NCBI RefSeq assembly: GCF_000234665.1
Contig: NC_018310.1
Span: forward strand, 415,587 to 479,586
Source of the DNA: Leishmania mexicana MHOM/GT/2001/U1103
Taxonomy: Eukaryota; Euglenozoa; Kinetoplastea; Trypanosomatida; Trypanosomatidae
DNA length: 64,000 nt
Direction: 5' to 3'
Position numbers and translations under genes: made by a program. The stretch's first letter is position 1. Every line of letters starts with the position of its first letter. Shown piece by piece: positions 51,013 to 60,752 of the stretch. A model generated the notes under the pieces. The model made no database searches. It had not been told where the DNA came from and saw only the letters and a program-made list of their open reading frames with translations.

Positions 51013-51537
51013 ATGGGGAGGCATCGTAAAGGCGGTGGCAGGGGCAACGGCAACGCCGCCGCAAACGACAGCCCGCAGGAGAGTGAGACACCGACGCCGA
51101 CCCCACCACCAAAGATTAACGGCGGTGAAGGGAGGAGTGCAACGCGTGTCGTGGCAGAGGCGGAAGCCAGGTCAGCAGAGCCGGTCACGATCATGCCCTC
51201 TGTAGAACCGGCGCAGGAGCGGGCAGCCGCGGAGGTGGCCACAGCGGATGCGCCGAACATCTCTGACGCCGTGGCCGCGCTCAACACCTATGCTTACCAG
51301 AGCTCAGTCAACGAGACCGTCGCCGGTGGCATCGTGCTCGAGGACGACGACGCCGACGACAAGGCGGCGGCACCGGCGGCGAACTCCTCAGCCGGAGCGA
51401 CTTCGCCTTCTCGTGTGTCTGGGAAGAGAGTGGTCTTCATCACATCGGCTGCGAGCGCCAGCTCCTCGAATCACGAGGAGAAGCTGCGCGAGGCGCGATG
51501 TGTGGAGTCGGCGTGCACCTACTGCACCCTCATGTAA
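51013..51537 (+). CDS. Small disordered protein with C-terminal CaaX box, 174 aa
   Basis: The chain is rich in Ala/Glu/Ser/Pro/Thr and lacks a recognised fold, except for a possible amphipathic stretch near 85-100 (SDAVAALNTYAYQ). The C-terminus is CTYCTLM: the last four residues CTLM fit a CaaX prenylation motif (Met at the end favours farnesyl), and the Cys three residues before could be palmitoylated. A basic N-terminus (MGRHRKGGGRG) precedes acidic segments (LEDDDADD near 115). It is the last gene of the + strand unit. Membrane tethering is the only function that can be inferred. Confidence 0.65.
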   Translation: MGRHRKGGGRGNGNAAANDSPQESETPTPTPPPKINGGEGRSATRVVAEAEARSAEPVTIMPSVEPAQERAAAEVATADAPNISDAVAALNTYAYQSSVNETVAGGIVLEDDDADDKAAAPAANSSAGATSPSRVSGKRVVFITSAASASSSNHEEKLREARCVESACTYCTLM

Positions 51538-52942
51538 GGGACTCACGCGATGCCGCAAGGATATTCATCTTTATTTCGCGGCGTTCATGAATGCTCTAGC
51601 CGTTCGCTGTGCACTGCGAGGGGGTCGGCGTGGAGGGCATGATTTCTCCCAGCAGCGCTGGCTCCGTTTGACACGTCGGCATCTCCCTGAAAGACTACTG
51701 CCGTCGAGTGTGCCGTTCTCGGTATCTCCAGCTGTGCCGCTGCCCCTCCCCTCCCCCTCGTGTGGTGTCGTGTGTCTCACCTCTCTTCTTGGCGGTTGCT
51801 CCCTGCCTGTGTTTCCCTGTTCGTCTGTCGCAACGATGCTGTCCGAGAAACATCTGAATACGCGCAAGGCATCAATACAACTCGCACCCCACCCACCCAT
51901 CACCCCGCGTGCCGCTGGAAGGTGTGACGCGATACTGTCGCAGCACAGAGTGCCACGCCGTTGCGATCGCGCGTTGGCATCTCCCTCCCCACACTCCGCT
52001 TCTTCTGGTCTTCCTTTGCCTGCCTGCGTGGCGCGGCGTCCCTGCCCGGGGGGTGGAAAAGCCCCGCCCTGCCTGGGGGCCCAGGGCGGCTGACCGGGCC
52101 CCCAATGACAGGGGGTTTCCCTGGGCCCCAAGCCAGGGCGGAGGGGCGGGGCGCGGGGTGCCACCGCCAAGGAAAGAGAGGCGGGCGCAGAGGGAAGTAG
52201 GAGAAGCTTTCGGGCACATGCGTGCGGCTGGCGAAGGTTGTTTGATACTGTGGCGCGCGTGCACGTCAACGACATGTCGGAATAGCGGCTACCGCGGCGC
52301 GAAGAGAGGGTATCGTGCGTGGAGAATCGTCGCTGTCGACGTGGTTCCACATTCGTTTTTGCTGTGGCCTTTTTCTTGTCAGGTGAACACCGTGGTGCAT
52401 GCAGATGCGGAGAGAGCTTCGATGAGCAGCGGAGACACCCATATAATAGTGAGTGGTTATTGAAGACAGCCGTGCCGTGTACAAAGGAAGAGTGGTAGAC
52501 AACAGAGCGAGCACGTAAAAGAGAAAAAGACGCGGCCTCGGCTCCAACACTTTCGCTGGTCAGCGTAGACGCCTCACACGTCGGGCGAAGCAAACCAAGA
52601 AATCTGAAGTAGCGTTAGGGCCCAAGAGAAAAGCGCACTGGACGACGACATCCGGTATGCAAGGTCATTCTCATTCAGGAAATCACGTTAAACAAAATAC
52701 CAAGGCAATTTTTGAAACAACGGAAAAAAGAAACGCGTCAATGACACGGCGGGGGGGGGTAGCACTGCGCAGCGACTGCGAACACATACACGCACACACG
52801 ATGGGCGCGCAGTCGGCTCCACCACCTGCATGGCAAGTAGCAATCCTTCTCGATGCTGGAAAACGAAAAAAGAAAAGATGGCAGGCCTGCGTCGGCTGAG
52901 CGCTCCGGAAGGGGCAACCGCGGAACTGCGCAACACCCCTCC
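51538..52942. other. Convergent strand-switch region
   Basis: Genes on both sides point toward this 1.4-kb stretch, so it should hold termination of two polycistronic units. No gene is supported. It includes the GC-rich palindrome at 52051-52165 and A-rich DNA at 52680-52740. Confidence 0.75.
52051..52165. terminator. GC-rich imperfect palindrome in the convergent strand-switch region
   Basis: TGGGGGCCCAGGG at 52074-52086 pairs with CCCTGGGCCCCA at 52119-52130. The outer arms GCCCCGCCCTGCC (52061-52073) and the segment at 52131-52152 (ending GGGGCGGGGC) pair with a few bulges. The inner loop again has complementary G and C runs. A terminator role is inferred from position only. Confidence 0.4.
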
Positions 52943-54898
52943 TCAGGCCGCCTTTGGTTCCCGTGAGTCCCCCTGCTTGGTCTCTGGCCCTTGTCCTTCG
53001 CCATCCGCGGCTGCGTGTGGTTTGACAACAGTGCAGGGCGGCTCCTCAGCGGCCTTGGCGTTCTGTGCGATGACATTGCCGTCAATGTCAATGCGGTCGC
53101 AGATGCGTGCCTTCGGCAGCAGCAGGAACGCGAGTGGGATGATCAGCAGCGGCGTGCACAAGTGGCCCGTTATGATTAAGTATGGCACGTTCGTGAAGTC
53201 GCACGGCGGCTTTGCAGAGACAGGCCAGAAGTTTTCCATTAGAAGAGAACCCACGGCGAGGGACATTGAGTTGCCGGCGCTGTTGAAGCCAGCCAAGATC
53301 GCGAATGCAATCGTTTCTGTGCCGCGCGGGCACAGGCGGGACATGAGGACCTGCCCTGGCATCAACGACATCACAAAGCAGATCTCGTACACGATCGCGT
53401 CACCGAGAATATACATGGCGTGATCAGGGATGCCAATGTGCGTGTTCCACCGCTTGACGATGATCAGATCAAAGATCGAGCCCAGTACCTGCAACAATGA
53501 CGTCGCGATGAAGACAAAGGCGTACCTGTGCTTCGAGAAGAAGCGGGTGAAGAGAACGGCACCGGTCACACCACCGACATCTGTGATGAGGGCACCGACA
53601 GTCTGGTAAAACGTGTACGAAAAGTGCGGGCCGTCCGGCAGGCACGTGGGCTTCGCGAGGTAGAAGTTGGAGAGCGCGCCAGGGATCTGCAAGTACAGGA
53701 GAGAGTTGAGGTAGATAAAAACGGCTGCCTTGGCGACGATCAACGGCAGCGAGAGAAAGGCACCACCCATGAACACAATGGCGACACCAATGCAAGCGTA
53801 CAGGAGCTGACGCCGGGTGCCGAGCACCATAACACAGGCCTGGGTGATAATGCCGCACGTCATGATCAGCGCGTACACGATGAGCCGCCAGTTCCGTACT
53901 GCAACGTCGATGTTCACCTCCACTGCGCCGCCAAGACACGAATCAATATCTGGCTCCACGAAATCTGCGTCGTCATCCTCTCCCGGACAGCCGGGGACTT
54001 CGACCACTGAGAGCATCTTCAAGTCACCAGAGTCCGCCACGGGCTCTACCACGCGGCCATCGACAACCTGCTGCTGCTCCAAGCGCCTCTGCTCCCGAAA
54101 CTGCATGAGGGCGTCCTTGCGGCGGTTCGTGCGGTTCTTCTTTTCGCCGTACATGTTGAAAATGAAGAAGAAGACTGTCGCGAGCTGCAGCGCAGCCGAC
54201 AAGATGATGCCGACGTACGTCAGCTTGGCATCCGACAAGGGTCCCATCATGCAGGACGCGAGGATGGTGCCGACAAACGTCATGGCCCACACCCAGCTCA
54301 CCACCGATGGGCCCACCTCGGGGTTTTCACGTATCGACCGACTGAAGTGGCCTTGGGACAGAATGTCGATGTTGGATTTGCCAAAGCAGGTGAGAAACAC
54401 AAACGCCGCAGCAGCGTTAGCCGACGACTCCTTCGCGGGCAGCAGTGCGTACGCCAGAGCGGTCGCCGTGCCCAGCACTGCTGAAAGCACCATGTACCAC
54501 CGCTTCGTGTAGCCAAACAGCGCGATCACGTCCGTAATCGAGGCGATGAATGGCTTCAGCGACCAGCCGAGGCTGTACATGGAGGCAAGACGCTGATACC
54601 GTGCAACGTTCAGTCCGTAGCGGACGATAAACATCGGCTGGCGAGAGACGTTGATGATTCGGCTGGCTGCACCTTTCGACAGCGTGTAGCACAGGCCGAG
54701 AGATAGGGAGAACTTGGGTCCAAAGGCGGCAGTGACCTCGCTGAACAGTGGAATGTAGCGCAAGCAAGGCGCAGCCTTGAACCACTTCGTCGCCATAGGA
54801 TGCTCATACTTTGCATGGGGATCCTCAGCCGCGTCATCTTCGTGGTGGTCGGCAACGCCGCCCTTGCGCATCTCCTCAATCGGCTGTGCGGACGCCAT
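52943..54898 (-). CDS. Folate/biopterin transporter (FBT/BT1 family), 651 aa
   Basis: This is a 12-helix plasma-membrane carrier of the trypanosomatid FBT family that imports pteridines or folates, which these parasites cannot make. Family blocks are visible: AFGPKFSLSLGLCYTLSKGAA near 58-78, the GWSLKPFIASITDVIALFGYTKRWYM loop near 108-133, and LLPAKESSANAAAAFVFLTCFGKSNIDILSQG near 145-180. A long hydrophilic loop with Arg/Gln and acidic residues (about 240-320) separates the two halves. The C-terminal tail is hydrophilic. The ATG at 54898 is the first in frame; a TTG extension to 54973 is not used. It is the terminal gene of the - strand unit. Substrate preference (folate, biopterin or S-adenosylmethionine) cannot be told from sequence. 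Confidence 0.93.
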   Translation of the reverse strand: MASAQPIEEMRKGGVADHHEDDAAEDPHAKYEHPMATKWFKAAPCLRYIPLFSEVTAAFGPKFSLSLGLCYTLSKGAASRIINVSRQPMFIVRYGLNVARYQRLASMYSLGWSLKPFIASITDVIALFGYTKRWYMVLSAVLGTATALAYALLPAKESSANAAAAFVFLTCFGKSNIDILSQGHFSRSIRENPEVGPSVVSWVWAMTFVGTILASCMMGPLSDAKLTYVGIILSAALQLATVFFFIFNMYGEKKNRTNRRKDALMQFREQRRLEQQQVVDGRVVEPVADSGDLKMLSVVEVPGCPGEDDDADFVEPDIDSCLGGAVEVNIDVAVRNWRLIVYALIMTCGIITQACVMVLGTRRQLLYACIGVAIVFMGGAFLSLPLIVAKAAVFIYLNSLLYLQIPGALSNFYLAKPTCLPDGPHFSYTFYQTVGALITDVGGVTGAVLFTRFFSKHRYAFVFIATSLLQVLGSIFDLIIVKRWNTHIGIPDHAMYILGDAIVYEICFVMSLMPGQVLMSRLCPRGTETIAFAILAGFNSAGNSMSLAVGSLLMENFWPVSAKPPCDFTNVPYLIITGHLCTPLLIIPLAFLLLPKARICDRIDIDGNVIAQNAKAAEEPPCTVVKPHAAADGEGQGPETKQGDSREPKAA

Positions 54899-56622
54899 GG
54901 GAAAGCAAGAAAAACGTATGAAAGCCAAAAGTTGTACAAAAAAATGTGAGCAAAGACACAAACTACGAGTCAAACCGTTGTTCTTTTAGATGGTGTAGTT
55001 GCTGCTTTACTGATGTTGTGAAGTTAAAAGAAAAAACATTACTGAGTCACTGTGGGGCACTTGGCACCCAACGTTGATGTAGAGAACGAGTACGAGGTGA
55101 GAAGCCGAGGAATGACAAAAGGCGGGGAGGGAGGGGGTGGAGAGGTGGTGACGTTAAGTTACAATGCACCTTGAACAGCTGTGTACCTGCTACATCGTCA
55201 AGCCTTCCATAACGTTGTCGGCAAACGGCGAAAGCAAACCTCGTTCATTCATCAAGAAAGAGGAGTTGTTGCTGTTGGGTCCTTCATGTACGCCTTCAGC
55301 ACACCGCCACATGAACCCTTGGCAGAGTTTTTTCTGCAGTAAGTATGGCGAAGACGTGTGCTTCATTAACGCGCAGCACAGGAACACCTGCGGCCACTTT
55401 CAAACCGCCAATGCCTCTTTGCCTGGGCGGCCTTTTGAGGGCGTCGCGATGCCCTCCGCTTCATTCTCAGCAGCGGTTGACTCGGGGTCTTCTTTTAGCA
55501 CACCAGTGCACCAAAGAAAGTCGATATTACCAAACTGCTCCCCATGAAGTGGCGCGGCCAGCACTCCTTCGGTTGGTGGGAAAGCAATCAGGTTCCAGAA
55601 GAAAGAGACATAGAGTTGATGAGTAATGGCGATCGCGATCACTAGGAGCGCGCACGCCTTCATTAAACGGACAAATGGTGCGGTCAGCCACTACAGTAGA
55701 GTAATAAAGCGCGGGCTCGGATGTGGTTGTGAGACTGCGCGGCTCCCGAGCCAGCGTGGGATACTGCACCATTCCCACACCACTAGAGAGCATCTGACAC
55801 GCAAGTCGCGAAGCACTAAAACGCACCATTGGCGAGCAATTTCCGGAATCTCATATTAGTGCCTTCAGGTGTGAGTAGGGGAGACGCAAACGATCAATGG
55901 CGTCGGCAGAGAGTCTGCGTTTCGATAACGCGCTGCAGGGGGCACGTCAGCGTCGAGGGCACCACCGCAGAGTCTCAATCATCTCACGTGCCGCATACTA
56001 TACCCGCGCGCAGAGAAACAACGGCAAGTTGCATTGACCAGTAGAGCTAGGCTACAAGCGCGGAAAACACAGTGTCTGCTGCATTGCGTCTTCCGTCCAC
56101 ACAACAGGTGTAAAAGCGGAAGAGGGTCGTAATGGTGTGAAAGAAAGGGAAGAGCGATGGTACACCCTTAACTTTGCTTTCAATGGCACCCCAGCGCACC
56201 ACGCAGCACTTCATTGATTACTTCCCTGCAAGCCCGCGCTCGCTACGCCCTCCGACTGTGTGGCGCGATGTGAGCAACACGCCTGTTACTGCAAGGCAGT
56301 GGAATCAAGGAAGAAAGAGGCGTGACCAAAAACCATGTCCGGCCCGTGACTCAACGCATGTGATGGTCTAGCACAAGCCACGTAGGATGGCCACTGCTGC
56401 TGCGCTACTGTGCTGCCGACGGCAAACGGGGTCTTCAACTCAAGGTTGATCCAAACTGCGGAGGGTAAAAAAAAGAATTCGGGCAGGCTCCAGCGAGCCA
56501 GGTACCGAAAAATCACACGGCTGCGCATGCACCCTCGCTTTCCGCACACACAGTAAATCACGACAGTCACATAGCGAAATAGAAGTGCGGGATGTGCACG
56601 GCACCGCGGTAGAGAGAGTGAC
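54899..56622 (-). other. 1.7-kb intergenic region
   Basis: Apart from one possible small ORF (55400-55663) nothing is recognised. The DNA is visibly less GC-rich than the + strand array and rich in A runs on the shown strand, giving poly-T tracts for splicing on the transcribed strand. Confidence 0.5.
55400..55663 (-). CDS. Possible small secreted or membrane protein, 87 aa
   Basis: A true ATG starts a hydrophobic N-terminus (MKACALLVIAIAITH, about 1-28) that could be a signal peptide or anchor, followed by a polar, Glu/Ala/Pro-rich remainder. It lies in the same direction as its neighbours, between HemF and the transporter. No family is recognised and the size is near that expected by chance, so it is tentative. 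Confidence 0.3.
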   Translation of the reverse strand: MKACALLVIAIAITHQLYVSFFWNLIAFPPTEGVLAAPLHGEQFGNIDFLWCTGVLKEDPESTAAENEAEGIATPSKGRPGKEALAV

Positions 56623-58019
<1,397 letters not shown>

Positions 58020-58415
58020 TTCAATCTGCCATACAAGATGAGGTAAACACCACCCCACCCAGCTTGTAACACGCCCCATCGGCTGCTGCGAAGCAACCGT
58101 AGACACACACTACACCAGTGCACCAACTCAGTCAACTCGACAATGTCCCTTTCTCAAATTCTACCCACCACCCGCCTCGCAGGTCCCCACTTGGCGCACC
58201 CCTCTCAGGGTGGGATAGGTTCGAGTTGCATTCGCACGTCGTCCATTACCTTGATGGCACAAACCCATTCACTATCACAAGTCGCTCTGACACTACGCCA
58301 TTCACGACTTGACCGCCGATATCCGTAGCGCTACATCGCTCTCACCTTCCCCACATCGTAAGTGCTTGGACCTGGCACCACCAGAAGAGGTTCCGCATTG
58401 GCAGGGTAAGAAGAG
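58020..58415 (-). repeat. Degenerate SIDER-like repeat, copy 6
   Basis: This is colinear with the inverted copy at 47.8-48.2 kb but strongly diverged: CACTACGCCATTCACGACTTGACCGCCGATATCCGTAGCGCTACATCGCTC parallels the core there, followed by CATCGTAAGTGCTTGGACC parallel to CGTCGTAAGCGTCTGGCCC. On the - strand it lies in sense relative to transcription, in the 3' UTR of HemG. Confidence 0.6.
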
Positions 58416-58510
58416 CTGCCTGGCTTCCACACGGAATAGCCACCGGACACTGAAACCACACCGAGGTGTCTCCCTTCATGAGAAAAGAAGCAAAAGCCCA
58501 TAAGCGCGCT

Positions 58511-59206
58511 TCATCCGCGTTTTGAAGCGATTATACGAGTTCCGACAACGACAGCCGCTGACATGCCGACTATCGCGAGCAAACAGCGCGCACCGTTGCC
58601 ACTTCTGAGAACGCCGTTAGGCCCCTTGGCTGCGCTCGTTTTCGGTCGCGGTGGTACTGTCAAAGGTAGAGCTGCAAAGTCACACGCAAACCGTCGAACA
58701 GCAGCCCAATCAGTGTACACAATTTCTTTAGTCGAATCCGTTTCTCCACCTGTCACCTTCATAATGAGCTGAATCAGGACCCGATCAAAAAAGTTGTAGC
58801 GAGGGTACCACAACGCACCTGCAAAGACACCGACAAGTTGAGGGGACCATGGTGACTGATTGAGAAACTTGCGTGTGTAAACGTTAGTCATAGCGGTGTT
58901 CTTGTCCGACTTGCGTGCTGTGAGATTGACACTAAAGAAAGCCGACGGCATGACACTAAGCTCACTGTGGTGCTGCTTGACGTAGTTGATGAAGGCAGCG
59001 CTAAAATGTCCGTAGCGAATGGACGCGCCAAGTAGAACCTTTTCGTAGTGTGCCAGCACGTAGCTGTTACCGTCCTTGATGTCGACAACATCGCACCGCG
59101 CCTTTGTCTCGTCGGCGAGCTGCTTTGCTATTGTATCCATAATCGTTTTGGTATGTCCGTCTGTTGTAGAGTACAACATTAGGTACTTTGGGCCCTGTGA
59201 CGTCAT
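58511..59206 (-). CDS. Protoporphyrinogen oxidase, bacterial HemG type, with added membrane tail, 231 aa
   Basis: This flavodoxin-fold FMN enzyme oxidises protoporphyrinogen IX to protoporphyrin IX. The flavodoxin FMN loop LYSTTDGHT is at about 10-18, and E. coli HemG blocks recur in order: LGASIRYGH, MPSAFFSVNLTARK, GALWYPRYNFFDR, LIMKVTGGETD and EIVYTDW. E. coli HemG ends near residue 181; here about 50 residues follow, with a Pro/Lys-rich linker and a hydrophobic helix (CLLAIVGMSAAVVVG, about 207-221) before ASKRG. The tail may anchor the enzyme to a membrane, where it could hand electrons to the respiratory chain. The ATG at 59206 is chosen; an upstream in-frame TTG is ignored. Bacterial HemG in a eukaryote is a known Leishmania transfer. 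Confidence 0.95.
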   Translation of the reverse strand: MTSQGPKYLMLYSTTDGHTKTIMDTIAKQLADETKARCDVVDIKDGNSYVLAHYEKVLLGASIRYGHFSAAFINYVKQHHSELSVMPSAFFSVNLTARKSDKNTAMTNVYTRKFLNQSPWSPQLVGVFAGALWYPRYNFFDRVLIQLIMKVTGGETDSTKEIVYTDWAAVRRFACDFAALPLTVPPRPKTSAAKGPNGVLRSGNGARCLLAIVGMSAAVVVGTRIIASKRG

Positions 59207-59799
59207 TGTGAAGAGAAAGAAGCTAAAAGCTGACAAAATTCCCTGAAGCGCGTAAATTGAAAAGCAGGCATAGCGTCTGATTCAAGGCAGCAACTCCACA
59301 GATTGGCGAATTGTAAGAGTGACAGAATACATGCGAACACCTTGTTGTCGTTGATGTAGTGATTTGCGTGAAAAGAACTCCCACAATAGCAGCGAGGAAA
59401 AACAATGAGTTGAAAGAAGAGACCAAAACCCAAGAAGATCACGAAAACGATCTATCTTCGCCGTTGCAAACACTCTTCAGCTGACGACCCTCAGCCGTCT
59501 ACACATATGCACCGCCTATTCTGCGTAGCACAGTAATACTGAATGCCACATGTCAAGAGTACGCTGTCCCAGGAGTTCTTTCTATTACAGCCTTTTCTTA
59601 CAGAGTAGTTCTCTCCACATTCACTCGAATTGCCTGGAGAAGAAGGCGAAAATAGAAAAAAAGAGAAAGAGGCGCGTATGGATTCTGAGAAACGGACAGA
59701 AAAAAAGGTAAACTGTTTGACAGGGAGAGCATTACCATATCAATAAATAAGACCGCTCAAATATAGGAACAACTAAATGTTTTCCTTTTTTTGCTTGTT
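59207..59799 (-). other. Intergenic region, AT-richer
   Basis: No gene. A-rich runs (59655-59675, 59698-59710) and a poly-T at 59781-59790 differ from the C/T-rich leaders of the + strand unit. Confidence 0.5.
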
Positions 59800-60235
59800 T
59801 GTCATGCCCATTCTGCGGTACAACATGAGGTGGACTCCACACTACCCAGACTGTAACACGCCAACATCATGGTGCGAAGCCGCCGTAGCCACAGGCGATA
59901 AAACAATACGTCCACTCACTCATCTCAGCATCGCCCCTGCCTCCAACTCTGACCACCGCCTCGTAGGGCGCCACCTGATGCATCCCCATCGGAGGCAGCT
60001 CTCAGGCTCCCCGCCACATCACCAGTGGGCCCTGTGAGGGCCGGGGGTGAGATAAATTCGGGTGACGCTGAAACAACGCCCATCATATCGATGATGCCAA
60101 AGTGTTTCCTGTCGCAGGTGGCTGTGATTTAATGCCATCTAGTACCTGGCGGCCGACATTAGCAGCACTAAACCGTTCCGACTTACCGATGTTGTCAGTG
60201 CTTCGTCCTAGCACCCCGCTGAGGTGGCCACACTC
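59800..60235 (-). repeat. Degenerate SIDER-like repeat, copy 7
   Basis: The segment CACCAGTGGGCCCTGTGAGGGCCGGGGGTGAGAT is a clear counterpart of the 47.97 kb core, and the CGGCCGACATTAGCAGC... and CGCTGAGGTGGCCAC flanks match its downstream part. Between these the copy is heavily decayed and rearranged. It is in sense relative to the - strand unit, after the b5-like gene's 3' end. Confidence 0.6.
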
Positions 60236-60380
60236 ATGAATGGGAAGAGCTAAAGAAAGGAAAAAAGGGACGCTGCAACCATAGCATCACTGAAAGCAAA
60301 GAAAGTGGCAAGGAGGAAATATTTCGAAAGAAAAAAGAAATACAATTCTGAACGCGCTATTCACAGGTTTTACTCTTCCT

Positions 60381-60752
60381 TCAGTGCTTGCGCATTTCCA
60401 CCGCAGTCAGGATTGAGGCAATTCCGAAGGCAATGGCCAAGCGGTTCCAGCGCTTCGTCTTATCGGACTCTTTTTTCTGCTGATTCCCGTCATCCTCTCC
60501 AGACTGGCAGCGTGAAGCGGGCTTGTAGACTTCAGGGAAATGATTGCCGTCAACCAGCCACTCATTCAGCATTACTGCCGCATCGACGGAGTGGTTCATT
60601 TTCTCAAAGTCCTTCGTGATGTCGCAGTCCTTATAGCGCATCAGAATGCTGCTGCCGCCTGGATGCATACGGGTTGCAAACTCCAGAGGAACATCGTACT
60701 TGTTTCCGCGGTAATAAACGCGGATGGAGGAGGGCTCGGTAGCGTACTGCAT
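60381..60752 (-). CDS. Tail-anchored cytochrome b5-like protein, 123 aa
   Basis: A short b5 domain holds the haem-ligand motif HPGG (about 31-34) and a second His in NHSVDA (about 54-59), with the family's helical ending AAVMLNEWLV. A charged linker rich in Ser/Asp/Lys leads to one hydrophobic helix (about 102-118, LAIAFGIASILTAV) and a basic MRKH tail, the form of an ER or mitochondrial outer-membrane tail anchor. The domain core is shorter than classic b5, closer to the b5 part of fatty-acid 2-hydroxylases. It would donate electrons to desaturases or hydroxylases. It sits upstream of two haem-synthesis genes in the same unit. The ATG at 60752 is used; a GTG extension to 60830 is ignored. 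Confidence 0.78.
   Translation of the reverse strand: MQYATEPSSIRVYYRGNKYDVPLEFATRMHPGGSSILMRYKDCDITKDFEKMNHSVDAAVMLNEWLVDGNHFPEVYKPASRCQSGEDDGNQQKKESDKTKRWNRLAIAFGIASILTAVEMRKH

Noticed and set aside
51571..52593. 340-codon - strand frame across the strand-switch region
   Set aside because: It reads through the GC palindrome, and its composition is Arg/Pro/Ser/Thr without any domain.
54899..54973. N-terminal extension of the transporter
   Set aside because: It depends on a TTG start; the ATG at 54898 fits the family and trypanosomatid use of ATG.
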